From: 34-65-8 sp046294735
Lineage (GTDB): Bacteria > Pseudomonadota > Alphaproteobacteria > Sphingomonadales > Sphingomonadaceae
NCBI GenBank assembly: GCA_046294735.1
Contig: JBKBKB010000006.1
Coordinates: 62,001 to 126,000 of the forward strand
Reading direction: 5' to 3'
Length of the DNA stretch: 64,000 bases
This document shows, in pieces, positions 1 to 8,290 of this stretch. Position 1 is the first letter of the stretch. Each line of letters starts with the position of its first letter. Below the pieces are notes generated by a model, which was not told the DNA's origin, made no database searches, and saw only the letters and a list, made by a program, of their open reading frames with translations. The translations under genes and the position numbers were made by a program.

Positions 1-1109
1 TGGCAAGACTGAAGGAGTTCAACGTCACCACCTTCCAGGCGGAAGACGAGATCGCCGCGATCTGCGCCGCGATCGGGGCGAGCTATGCCGGAAGCCTTGG
101 CGTGACCTCGTCCTCCGGTCCCGGCATTGCGCTGAAGGGCGAGGCGATGGGGCTGGCGATCATGACCGAGCTGCCGCTGGTGATCGTCAACTCGCAGCGC
201 GGCGGGCCATCCACCGGCCTGCCGACCAAGACCGAACAGAGCGACCTCTACCAAGCCGTCTATGGCCGTAACGGCGACGCACCGATGCCGGTTATCGCCG
301 CGCGCAGCCCGACCGATTCGTTTGAATGCGCGATCGAGGCGTGCCGGATTGCGGTGCAGTACATGACCCCGGTCATGCTGCTGACCGATGGCTATATCGC
401 CAATGCCAGCGAGCCGTGGAAGGTGCCCGATCCCGACCACTTCGAGCGCTTCCCGGCGCAGTTCCTGAGCGAACCCAACGGGCCGACCGACGAAAACGGC
501 AAGGCTGCGCTGCTGCCCTACAAGCGCAACGAGCTGGGCGGGCGGCCGTGGATCAAGCCGGGCACGCCGGGCCTGATGCACCGCATCGGGGGGATCGAGA
601 AGCAGGTCGACACAGGACACCTCGACTATTCGCCGGGCAACCACCAGGCGATGACGGATGCCCGCATGGGCAAGATTGCCAATATCAAGGTGCGTGACCA
701 GCAGGTCGCCATGGGTGAGAAGAGCGGCAAGCTTGCCGTGGTCGGGTGGGGCAGCACTTATGGTCCCATTCATCAGGCCGTGGCGCGCGCGCGCCGTGCC
801 GGGATGGATGTAAGCCACATCCATGTCCGCCATATCTGGCCGCTGCCCGCCAACCTTGGCGAACTGCTGCGGGGGTTTGAGTGTGTGTTGGTGCCGGAAA
901 TGAACACCGGACAGTTCAAGACGATCCTGCGCGATCAATACCTGATTGATGCGAAACCGTTGACCAAGACCAGCGGCCAGCCGTTCACGATAGCGGAAAT
1001 GGAAGCGGCGATCGCCACCTATTTCGATGGTTTTTCAGGGAATGTCGGAGGCGAGACCGTCGATCCGAATGACCAGCAACTGCCAAACCCGATCGGAGTC
1101 GATCAATGA
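1..1109 (+). CDS. korA: 2-oxoglutarate:ferredoxin oxidoreductase, alpha subunit (5' truncated)
   Basis: Catalyses, with KorB, the CoA- and TPP-dependent oxidation of a 2-oxoacid (probably 2-oxoglutarate) with ferredoxin as electron acceptor, in the cytoplasm. The frame is open from the left edge (first full codon at base 3), so the N-terminal part, including the gamma-type domain usually fused to this subunit, lies outside the window; 368 residues are visible. The visible part begins in the pyrimidine-binding domain (FQAEDEIAAICAAIGASYAG, then TSSSGPG) and carries the family's NSQRGGPSTGLPTKTEQSDL stretch. Its TGA overlaps the korB ATG (ATGA at 1106-1109), so the two are translationally coupled. 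Confidence in the family is high; 2-oxoglutarate rather than another 2-oxoacid is inference from the subunit layout. Confidence 0.93.
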   Translation, partial: ARLKEFNVTTFQAEDEIAAICAAIGASYAGSLGVTSSSGPGIALKGEAMGLAIMTELPLVIVNSQRGGPSTGLPTKTEQSDLYQAVYGRNGDAPMPVIAARSPTDSFECAIEACRIAVQYMTPVMLLTDGYIANASEPWKVPDPDHFERFPAQFLSEPNGPTDENGKAALLPYKRNELGGRPWIKPGTPGLMHRIGGIEKQVDTGHLDYSPGNHQAMTDARMGKIANIKVRDQQVAMGEKSGKLAVVGWGSTYGPIHQAVARARRAGMDVSHIHVRHIWPLPANLGELLRGFECVLVPEMNTGQFKTILRDQYLIDAKPLTKTSGQPFTIAEMEAAIATYFDGFSGNVGGETVDPNDQQLPNPIGVDQ

Positions 1110-2140
1110 ACGCGCCGGTGAAGTTCGAAACCACCCTCAAGGACTGGGAAACCGACCAGGAAGTGCGCTGGTGCCCGGGGTGCGGCGACTATGCCATTCT
1201 CAAGGCGGTGCAGCGCACGCTGCCGCAGCTAGGCTGCGATCCGGCCAAGACGGTTTTCATCAGCGGGATCGGCTGCTCCAGCCGCTTCCCATATTACATC
1301 GAAAGCTACGGCTTCCACACCATCCACGGCCGCGCGCCAGCGGTGGCTACGGGCGTTAAGCTGGCCAATCCGGAGCTCGACGTGTGGCTGGTTACCGGTG
1401 ACGGCGATGGCCTTTCGATTGGCGGAAACCACATGATGCATGTGCTGCGGCGTAACGTGAACATGCAGATCATGCTGTTCAACAACGAGATATATGGCCT
1501 GACCAAGGGCCAGTATTCGCCCACCAGCCGCCCGGGCACCTTGAGCCCCTCGACCCCCGGTGGATCGATCGACCGCCCGGCCCAGGCCTGCGCCTTTGCA
1601 CTGGGCGCTGGGGCGCGGTTTGTGGCGCGCGGGTTCGACGTGTCGAAGAACCTGCCCGCCGTTCTCAAGGCGGCGCATGCTCACCAGGGCGCCGCTTTCA
1701 TCGAGATCTTCCAGAACTGCATCGTCTACAACAAGGACGTGTTCAACGATTTCGCCGCGCCCAAGGGGGCGGAGGAAAACCAGCTGTGGCTGGAAGACGG
1801 GCAGCCCATGCTGTTCGCTGGCGGGACCAAGGGCATTACGCTCAACCACGACACGCTATCCCTTGAAGTTGTCGATGTGCTCGATGGTGATTGGCAGGCG
1901 GCCAAGGTGATCGTCCACAACGTGACCAACCGTTCGATCGCGCATATGCTGGTGGAACTGCCGTTTGGGCCGTTCCCGATGGCATTGGGTGTGCTTTACG
2001 ATGATCCCAGGCCCAGCTTCGATTCCGAGGTGATTGCGGAAAACAGGCGCCTTTCTGAAGGTAAGGAGCCTAATCTGGCAGCCTTGCTGGCCAAGGGGCA
2101 GACCTGGACGGTTGACGATGAAGCAGGGCACCCGGCTTGA
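1106..2140 (+). CDS. korB: 2-oxoglutarate:ferredoxin oxidoreductase, beta subunit
   Basis: Thiamine-pyrophosphate subunit of the KorAB complex. The 344-residue protein has the expected WCPGCGDY motif at residues 22-29, the TPP/Mg-binding GDGDG at 98-102 followed by LSIGGNH, and NNEIYGLTKGQ at about 126-136, the stretch typical of 2-oxoacid:ferredoxin oxidoreductase beta subunits. No ferredoxin-like Fe-S domain is fused, so electrons go to a separate ferredoxin. The start ATG overlaps the korA stop. Length is normal for the family. Confidence 0.95.
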   Translation: MNAPVKFETTLKDWETDQEVRWCPGCGDYAILKAVQRTLPQLGCDPAKTVFISGIGCSSRFPYYIESYGFHTIHGRAPAVATGVKLANPELDVWLVTGDGDGLSIGGNHMMHVLRRNVNMQIMLFNNEIYGLTKGQYSPTSRPGTLSPSTPGGSIDRPAQACAFALGAGARFVARGFDVSKNLPAVLKAAHAHQGAAFIEIFQNCIVYNKDVFNDFAAPKGAEENQLWLEDGQPMLFAGGTKGITLNHDTLSLEVVDVLDGDWQAAKVIVHNVTNRSIAHMLVELPFGPFPMALGVLYDDPRPSFDSEVIAENRRLSEGKEPNLAALLAKGQTWTVDDEAGHPA

Positions 2141-2162
2141 TCGTGTGAACGGGTAATCCGGC

Positions 2163-3089
2163 GTGGACAACCTCACCCATAGCCTTGTGGGCGCGCTGAT
2201 CGGTCAGGCGGGGCTGAAGCGCAAGACCGGGCTCGCCATGCCCGCGCTGATCATCGGCGCGAACCTGCCCGATGTCGACGCAGCGTGCTTTTTCTGGCTG
2301 GAAGGGGTGGAGCACCTCGGCTTCCGCCGGGGGATTACGCACGGCCCGCCCGCGCTGGTGTTGCTGCCGCTGTTTCTCGCCGCGCTCCTGTGGGGTTTCG
2401 ACCGTTGGCAGACAAAGCGCGGGAAACGGCCGGAGGGGCGGCTGCCGGTCCATTTCGGCTGGCTCTATGGCCTCGCCTTACTTGGCTGCCTGACCCACCC
2501 GGCGCTCGACTGGCTCAACGTCTACGGTATCCGCCTGCTGGAGCCGTTCTCGAGCCAGTGGTTCTATGGCGATACGCTGTTCATCATCGACGTGTGGCTG
2601 TGGGCGCTGCTGGGCTTTGCCACATGGTTCTCGCTTCGGCGCGAGAAGCGCGGCGGCGAGTGGAGGAGACCTGCGCGCATCGCGATAGGCGCGGCGCTGG
2701 CCTATATCGGGCTGAATGGGGCGATCACCCACAACGCGGCGAATGCTCCGGTTGAAACTCCCACCGGAAAAGGCTCCGTCATAGCCAGCCCGGTGCCGTT
2801 CCTGTTCCATCAGCGAGAGATTATCACGGGCTCGGATGGTCTCTACGCAATCAACGGCACAGCTCTGCCCGGAGTGCCGCTTTCGGCTTGCAACCTTGCC
2901 GAATTGGCAGAAAGAGACAGCCAGCTGCGCGCTTTTCTGTTCTGGGCGAGGGCTCCGTTCATCGAGCCAGGTGAGGACGGGATGTACCGCCTGTTCGATG
3001 CACGGTTCTATGATCCACGAGCGCGCGGCAGGTTCTCGGTCGCGCTGCCGGAGGTGAAGTGTGCACCACTCGAAAGCTCATCGTTGTGA
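2163..3089 (+). CDS. Metal-dependent hydrolase-like membrane protein (YdjM/DUF457 family)
   Basis: A 308-residue integral membrane protein. The N-terminus (MDNLTHSLVGALIGQAG, then ANLPDVDA and the histidines of RRGITHGPPALVLLP) is the signature of the YdjM/DUF457 family, described as LexA-binding inner-membrane-associated putative hydrolases. Conserved His and Asp residues near the membrane suggest a metal site. Hydrophobic segments occur around residues 60-80, 100-120 and 140-160, followed by a soluble C-terminal domain. The start is GTG at 2163, 22 bases after the korB stop. Substrate and role are unknown. Confidence 0.8.
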   Translation: MDNLTHSLVGALIGQAGLKRKTGLAMPALIIGANLPDVDAACFFWLEGVEHLGFRRGITHGPPALVLLPLFLAALLWGFDRWQTKRGKRPEGRLPVHFGWLYGLALLGCLTHPALDWLNVYGIRLLEPFSSQWFYGDTLFIIDVWLWALLGFATWFSLRREKRGGEWRRPARIAIGAALAYIGLNGAITHNAANAPVETPTGKGSVIASPVPFLFHQREIITGSDGLYAINGTALPGVPLSACNLAELAERDSQLRAFLFWARAPFIEPGEDGMYRLFDARFYDPRARGRFSVALPEVKCAPLESSSL

Positions 3090-3207
3090 AGCGTCCTTGC
3101 GTGCCGAGCGAAGCGATGCGGATAAACGCGCGCCACAGCTTCGATAGCGGGGGCGATTGCGCCGCATTGCATTTGCAGATCAGGGCGATGTTGATGGGCT
3201 GGACGCC

Positions 3208-4587
3208 GTGACCGCCGCCCAGATCGTCTGGCTGCGGCGCGATTTGCGCATGGCCGATAACCCCGCCTTATATCATGCCGCCGAGGCTGGCCCGGTGGTC
3301 GCGGTCTATGTGCTCGACGATGCGCGGGCCAAGGGGCACGCCTATGGCGGTGCCAGCCGCTGGTGGCTGCATCATTCGCTCAGCAGCCTCGCCGCCAGCC
3401 TTGCGGCGAAGGGCAGCAAGCTGATCCTGCGCCGCGGCGATGCGGTGGAGGAACTTTGCAAGGTGGCGGTGGAAGTCCGCGCGACTACCGTTCATGCCAA
3501 CCGCCATTACGAACCGTGGTGGCGCAAGGCGCAGGGTGAACTGGCGGAGCGGCTCGACCTTCAGCTTTACGATGCCAACTACCTGCTGCCGCCCGGTGCA
3601 GTGACCACCGGGTCGGGCACGCCCTACAAGATCTACACTCCGTTCTCGAAGGCCACTCTTGAACAGCTCCCGCCGCGTGACGTGGTGCCAGAACCGGAGA
3701 TGCTGGCTGCGCCCGCGACCTGGCCCGCCAGCGACCTGCTGGAGGAGTGGAGCCTGCTCCCGACACGGCCTGACTGGGCGGGCGGGATGCGGGATTTCTG
3801 GCAGGTTGGCGAGGCTGCGGCGCATGAGCGGCTGGCATGGTGGGCGGATCACGTCGCTGACTATGACGAGGCGCGCAACCTGCCTTCGGTCGATAACACC
3901 AGCCAGCAGTCGCCGCATCTGCATTTTGGGGAAATCAGCCCGGTTCAGGTGTGGCAGGCCTTGAAAGATAAACCTTCAACCGGCTGGAAAACCTTCGAAA
4001 AAGAGCTGATCTGGCGCGACTATGCCCAGAACGCGATCTGTCAGTTTCCGGCCTACGCCACGCAAAGCTACCGCGGCGAGTTCGACCGCTTCCCGTGGCG
4101 CGATCATTCCGGGGAGGCCGCCGTCGACCTCAAGGCGTGGCAGCGCGGCATGACTGGTTACCCGATTGTCGATGCCGGGATGCGCCAGCTGTGGCAGACC
4201 GGGTGGATGCACAATCGGGTGCGGATGATTGCTGCCAGCTTCCTGATCAAGCACCTGCTGATCGACTGGCGGGTAGGTGAGCAATGGTTCTGGGACACGC
4301 TGGTCGATGCCGACTATGCCAGCAACGCCTGCAATTGGCAGTGGGTCGCGGGCACGGGCGTTGATTCCAATATGTTCGTGCGGATCATGGCCCCCCTGAG
4401 CCAGAGTGAGAAGTTCGATGCCGCAGGCTATATCCGCACCTATGTGCCCGAACTGAAGCACTTGCCTGACAGCGAGATTCACGATCCGGCCGACAATCGC
4501 CGCGGGCACTATCCGCGCCGGATCATCGAGCACCGTGAAGCGCGCGAGCGGGCACTGTCTGCCTATAAGGCGGTGAAAGCAGGCTGA
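3208..4587 (+). CDS. phrB: Deoxyribodipyrimidine photolyase
   Basis: Light-driven repair of cyclobutane pyrimidine dimers using FAD plus an antenna chromophore. The N-terminus IVWLRRDLRMADNPAL is the classic photolyase start; the C-terminal FAD/DNA-binding domain carries WRDYAQNAI, GYPIVDAGMRQLWQTGWMHN and NACNWQWVAGTGVD (from about residue 370), with the Asn and Trp residues expected of class I CPD photolyases. The frame is open from a TTG at 3157, but family N-termini begin about where GTG 3208 lies, so that start is preferred (459 residues). The next gene is cyclopropane-fatty-acid synthase, a pairing also seen in singlet-oxygen regulons of other alphaproteobacteria. Confidence 0.93.
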   Translation: MTAAQIVWLRRDLRMADNPALYHAAEAGPVVAVYVLDDARAKGHAYGGASRWWLHHSLSSLAASLAAKGSKLILRRGDAVEELCKVAVEVRATTVHANRHYEPWWRKAQGELAERLDLQLYDANYLLPPGAVTTGSGTPYKIYTPFSKATLEQLPPRDVVPEPEMLAAPATWPASDLLEEWSLLPTRPDWAGGMRDFWQVGEAAAHERLAWWADHVADYDEARNLPSVDNTSQQSPHLHFGEISPVQVWQALKDKPSTGWKTFEKELIWRDYAQNAICQFPAYATQSYRGEFDRFPWRDHSGEAAVDLKAWQRGMTGYPIVDAGMRQLWQTGWMHNRVRMIAASFLIKHLLIDWRVGEQWFWDTLVDADYASNACNWQWVAGTGVDSNMFVRIMAPLSQSEKFDAAGYIRTYVPELKHLPDSEIHDPADNRRGHYPRRIIEHREARERALSAYKAVKAG

Positions 4588-4628
4588 TCGCGCTTGCCCC
4601 GTTTCGGGTGCAACGCCATAGCGAAGCC

Positions 4629-5894
4629 ATGTCGAGGGGTGCGGATTTTCGCGGGGGTAGCCTGCTGCGCAGCGCGGCGCGGTTTGAGCGCCAGCCGGGG
4701 CTGATCGCGCGGGCCTTCGCACCCGGCTTCCACAAGGTGCTTGACCGGATCGACGCCGGGCTCGCCACCGGCGTGCTGACCGGCATCCTGCCCGATGGCA
4801 CGACCCGCCGCATGGGCGGCCGCGCACCCGGGTTCGAGGTCACGGTCACGATCCACGACTGGCGCGCGCTACTGCGGCTCGCCACCAATGGCTCGATCGG
4901 CTGGTATCAGGCCTGGGAAGCGGGCGAGTGGTCGAGCGAAGACCCGGTATCGCTGTTCGCGCTGTTCATGGCCAATGCTGCGACGCTGGGGGGGGTGGCG
5001 CGTGCAAAAGGGCCGTGGCGCTGGCTGGCCAAGGCGGCGCACTGGCTCAACCGCAATTCGAAAGCCGGGGCACAACGCAACATCCATGCGCATTACGACC
5101 TTGGCAACGATTTCTACGCTGCGTGGCTGGACCTGACGATGACCTATTCGAGCGCGCGTTTCCTCGAACCGCCGCGCATATCGCCCGATCTAGAGGCGGG
5201 CCAGCAGTTCAAGATGAGCGCGATTTCCGAGCGGATCATGCCTGATCCGGGTAAACAGTTGCTGGAAATCGGTTGCGGCTGGGGCACCTTGTCGTGGGCA
5301 TTCGCTTACCAGTTCGAGGTCGGCGTGACTGCCATCAGCATTTCAGATGAGCAACTGGCATGGGCTCGTGATCGGCATGGCGGCTTGCCCAATCTGGAGT
5401 ACCGCAAGCAGGATTACCGTGAGGTTCGCGGCCACTATGATGCGATCTACAGTGTCGAGATGGTCGAGGCACTGGGGCGCGAGTATTGGCCCGATTTCAT
5501 GGACTGCCTCGCGCGTAACCTCAAACCGGGCGGGCGGGCGGCGATCCAGTATATCTCCATGCGCGACGACCTGTTCGATGCTTATGCCGCCAGCGCCGAT
5601 TTCATTCAGGCTTATGTTTTCCCCGGCGGGCTGCTGATCCGTACCAGCGAGTTCCGCCGCTTGGCCGAGGAACGCGGCCTCAGCTGGCACGACCAGGACG
5701 ATTTCGGGCTCGACTATGCCGAAACGCTCAAGCTGTGGCGGGAGAATTTCGATCTCGCCGTCTCAACAGGCAGGCTGCCAGCTGGCTTTGATGATCGCTT
5801 TATCCGGCTATGGCGCTATTACCTGATGTATTGCGAAGGCGGCTTTCGCGGCGGCGGGATTGACGTGCACCAGGTTACGCTGGTCAAACGATAA
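4629..5894 (+). CDS. cfa: Cyclopropane-fatty-acyl-phospholipid synthase
   Basis: Transfers a methylene group from S-adenosylmethionine to cis double bonds of membrane phospholipid acyl chains. The C-terminal SAM methyltransferase domain begins at about residue 211 with LLEIGCGWGTLSWAFA. Before it comes the family motif HYDLGNDFYAAWLDLTMTYSSARF, and after it YSVEMVEALGREYW and IQYISMRDD. An upstream in-frame GTG at 4608 exists, but ATG 4629 (protein MSRGADFRGG, 421 residues) fits family N-termini better. It follows the photolyase gene by about 40 bases and is probably cotranscribed with it. Confidence 0.92.
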   Translation: MSRGADFRGGSLLRSAARFERQPGLIARAFAPGFHKVLDRIDAGLATGVLTGILPDGTTRRMGGRAPGFEVTVTIHDWRALLRLATNGSIGWYQAWEAGEWSSEDPVSLFALFMANAATLGGVARAKGPWRWLAKAAHWLNRNSKAGAQRNIHAHYDLGNDFYAAWLDLTMTYSSARFLEPPRISPDLEAGQQFKMSAISERIMPDPGKQLLEIGCGWGTLSWAFAYQFEVGVTAISISDEQLAWARDRHGGLPNLEYRKQDYREVRGHYDAIYSVEMVEALGREYWPDFMDCLARNLKPGGRAAIQYISMRDDLFDAYAASADFIQAYVFPGGLLIRTSEFRRLAEERGLSWHDQDDFGLDYAETLKLWRENFDLAVSTGRLPAGFDDRFIRLWRYYLMYCEGGFRGGGIDVHQVTLVKR

Positions 5895-5918
5895 CGATTC
5901 AAGAGGGGGGGGAAGAGG

Positions 5919-7106
5919 ATGCTCAAGCGGACATTGATCGCGGTCCTGCTGGCGGCGCTGGTGGGGGGCGGGCTGTTCTGGTTCTCGCTCAACAAGGATG
6001 AGCGCAACCTGCTGGCAAACATGCCGACTGACCGCAACGTGCTGTTCTGGTCGCAGGACCAGCGCGATGCTGCCTTCCGAACGCTCGATGCCATCCCCAT
6101 CCTTGCCAAGGCGCGCGTCGTCGAAGCGGGGGATACCGTCTATCCGATGCCCCAGGGCAAGCCGCTCGATCTCGATGTCGCCGACTATATGAAGAGCCAG
6201 CGCACGGCTGCGCTGGTGATCGTCCATGACGGCAAGGTGGTGCTGGAGGAATACGGGCTCGATTTCGGGCCGGAGGGCAAGTGGACCAGCTTCTCCGTCG
6301 CCAAGAGCCTGACCTCGACCATGGTCGGCGCGGCGGTGAAGGACGGCCATATCAAGAGCCTCGATGACAAGGTCTCGACCTACATCAAGGGGCTGAAGGG
6401 TTCGGAATACGACAACGTCACGATCCGCCAGCTCCTCACCATGACCAGCGGCGTGCGCTGGAACGAGGATTACGAGGACCCGAAGTCCGACGTCGCCCGG
6501 TTCAACGAGCACAAGGCCGAGGACGGACTCGACGTGACGGTCAGCTACATGCGCAAGCTGGGCCGCGATGCGCCAGCGGGGGAGAAGTGGGTTTACAAGA
6601 CCGGCGAGACCAACCTGATCGGGGTGCTGGTGAGCGAGGCGACCGGCAAGCCGCTGGCCCAATACCTGTCCGAAAAGGTGTGGGCGCCGTTCGGGATGGA
6701 ACAGGATGCGACCTGGTTGCTTGGTTCGACCGGGCGCGAAATCAGCGGTTGCTGCATCCAGGCTGCCACGCGGGACATGGCCCGGTTCGGGCTGTTCATC
6801 CTCGGCGGCGGCGTCGCTGGAGGCGAGAAGGTATTGCCAGACGGCTGGATTGAAGCGGCCACCACCCGCCAGGCCGATATCGGCCGGCCGGACAAAGGCT
6901 ACGGCTACCAATGGTGGACATACGACGACGGCACTTATGCCGCGCAGGGGATCTTCGGACAGGGCATCTTCATCGATCCCGCGCGCAAGCTGGTGATCGC
7001 TTCGAACAGCAACTGGCCGCGCGCCACGATGGGACCGGAAGGCGAAGCGCGCGAGGCGTTCTACCGCAGGGTGCAGGCGGCGATCGATACCCGCGCTACG
7101 GACTGA
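5919..7106 (+). CDS. Serine hydrolase, beta-lactamase/penicillin-binding-protein-like
   Basis: A 395-residue class C beta-lactamase-fold protein with an N-terminal membrane anchor or uncleaved signal (about residues 5-24), placing the catalytic domain in the periplasm. The S-x-x-K motif is SVAK with Ser126 and Lys129; a Tyr motif follows near residue 226 (VYKTGETN). The domain ends with a typical GYGYQWW and a late FGQGIFIDP stretch. Such proteins act as esterases, amidases or D-Ala peptidases; the substrate cannot be read from sequence. RBS-like AGAGGGGGGG lies just upstream of the ATG. It is followed by a hairpin that contains its own stop codon. Confidence 0.82.
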   Translation: MLKRTLIAVLLAALVGGGLFWFSLNKDERNLLANMPTDRNVLFWSQDQRDAAFRTLDAIPILAKARVVEAGDTVYPMPQGKPLDLDVADYMKSQRTAALVIVHDGKVVLEEYGLDFGPEGKWTSFSVAKSLTSTMVGAAVKDGHIKSLDDKVSTYIKGLKGSEYDNVTIRQLLTMTSGVRWNEDYEDPKSDVARFNEHKAEDGLDVTVSYMRKLGRDAPAGEKWVYKTGETNLIGVLVSEATGKPLAQYLSEKVWAPFGMEQDATWLLGSTGREISGCCIQAATRDMARFGLFILGGGVAGGEKVLPDGWIEAATTRQADIGRPDKGYGYQWWTYDDGTYAAQGIFGQGIFIDPARKLVIASNSNWPRATMGPEGEAREAFYRRVQAAIDTRATD

Positions 7107-7119
7107 CCGGTCCGGTCAG
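7103..7119. terminator. Hairpin between convergent genes, overlapping both stop codons
   Basis: A perfect 7-bp inverted repeat, CTGACCG / CGGTCAG, with a 3-base loop. It contains the stop codon of the serine hydrolase (TGA at 7104-7106, + strand) and the stop of the PilZ protein (TGA on the - strand at 7118-7116). The position between convergent genes suggests a bidirectional terminator, but there is no clear T-run on either side, so intrinsic termination is inference. Confidence 0.45.
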
Positions 7120-7466
7120 GCGGTGTAGCGATAAACCGAACTCGGCGCATAGCGCGTCAGGATATTGTCGTGCACGATCGGATTGAGCAATTGCTCCAGC
7201 GCGCAGCCGACCAGCGAATTGTCCCACCAGATCACCTCGGCCTGGAGCGATTCGAGGCCGGGCAGGGTGATCCAGCACAGCTGGCCCGGGTGCATCCGGC
7301 TGATCGCCGAGGCGCTGAAGCCGGAGATCGACAGGTCATGGACCACGGTCTGGAACGCGCGCCCACCCGATGCGCGCAGCTGCGCCGGGATGGTCAGCCG
7401 CGTCCGCGGGGCGCAGCGGTCTTCCTGCGCGGCCAGGTGATAGCGATCTTGCGAGTTCAGGATCAT
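7116..7466 (-). CDS. PilZ-domain protein
   Basis: A small stand-alone PilZ-like protein (116 residues from ATG 7466; an in-frame ATG at 7493 would add 9). PilZ domains bind cyclic di-GMP through an RxxxR stretch and a D/NxSxxG motif. Here RCAPRTRL lies near the N-terminus and HDLSISGFSA in the middle, which match, though the RxxxR spacing leaves binding uncertain. The rest is the expected beta-barrel with a hydrophobic ITLPGLESLQAEVIWW strand. It could link c-di-GMP to motility or to the exopolysaccharide system in this window; no partner domain is present. Confidence 0.78.
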   Translation of the reverse strand: MILNSQDRYHLAAQEDRCAPRTRLTIPAQLRASGGRAFQTVVHDLSISGFSASAISRMHPGQLCWITLPGLESLQAEVIWWDNSLVGCALEQLLNPIVHDNILTRYAPSSVYRYTA

Positions 7467-7573
7467 CTTTGCCAAACCCTTGCGACACCCCATGTCCGGC
7501 CCATGCCGGGATGGTCTGTGCCAGTTTGGCGGGCCCTGATTACCTGCCGGTAAGGATGGAGCCTTAAGCCGAA

Positions 7574-8290
7574 TTAACCAATCCGCTCGCGGTGGCCGGT
7601 GGCGAAGTCCTCGACCAGCAGCGCAAGGATGCGCTCGGCCACTACGCCGGGTTCCTTGACCGTGGCCGGATCTTCGCCCGGATAGGCCTTGGCCCGCATC
7701 GCGGTACGGGTCGCGCCGGGGTCGACCAGGGCGACGCGGACGCCGCCGATCTTCTCGACCTCCTGGGCATAGCTTTCCAGCAGCGATTCGAACGCCGCCT
7801 TGGACGCGCCATAAGCCGCCCAGAACGGGCGCGGCTGCGATCCGACCGAACTGGTCAGGCCGATGACCCTGCCCTGGCCGCTGCGCTTCAGCAGCGGATC
7901 GAACGCCGCCAACAGGGCCTGGGTGGCAAGGAAGTTGATCGTGACTGCCTGCCCCAGCTGCTTGGCATCGATCTGGCTTACCGGAGTGAGGGTCGGCAGG
8001 TAAGCGGCCGAAAGAACCATGGCATCAAGTTTGTCCCAGCGCGATGCCATGGCGGCGGCGAGGCGGGAGACCCCGTCAGATTCTGTCAGATCGACCGGCG
8101 CGATGGTTGAAGTACCGCCTGCGGCATGGATCGCGTCTTCCACCTCTTCGAGCTTTTTCACGGTGCGGGCGGTTAGCACGACATGAGCCCCGGCCCGGGC
8201 CAGAGCCACTGCGGTCGCTGCGCCGATTCCCTGGCTCGCGCCCGTCACCAGCGCCACCCGCCCGTCTAGCGGTCGATTGTCGCTCATCAT
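7574..8290 (-). CDS. Short-chain dehydrogenase/reductase (SDR)
   Basis: A classical SDR of 238 residues. The Rossmann motif TGASQGIG is at about residues 16-23, and the catalytic Tyr and Lys are in YGASKAAFESL. The protein starts with ATG-ATG at 8290/8287, its first ATG overlapping the purF stop (ATGA), so it is probably cotranscribed with purF, an arrangement common in sphingomonads. The substrate is not predictable; the nucleotide preference is probably NADP(H), from the TARTVKKLEE stretch after the second strand. Confidence 0.85.
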   Translation of the reverse strand: MMSDNRPLDGRVALVTGASQGIGAATAVALARAGAHVVLTARTVKKLEEVEDAIHAAGGTSTIAPVDLTESDGVSRLAAAMASRWDKLDAMVLSAAYLPTLTPVSQIDAKQLGQAVTINFLATQALLAAFDPLLKRSGQGRVIGLTSSVGSQPRPFWAAYGASKAAFESLLESYAQEVEKIGGVRVALVDPGATRTAMRAKAYPGEDPATVKEPGVVAERILALLVEDFATGHRERIG

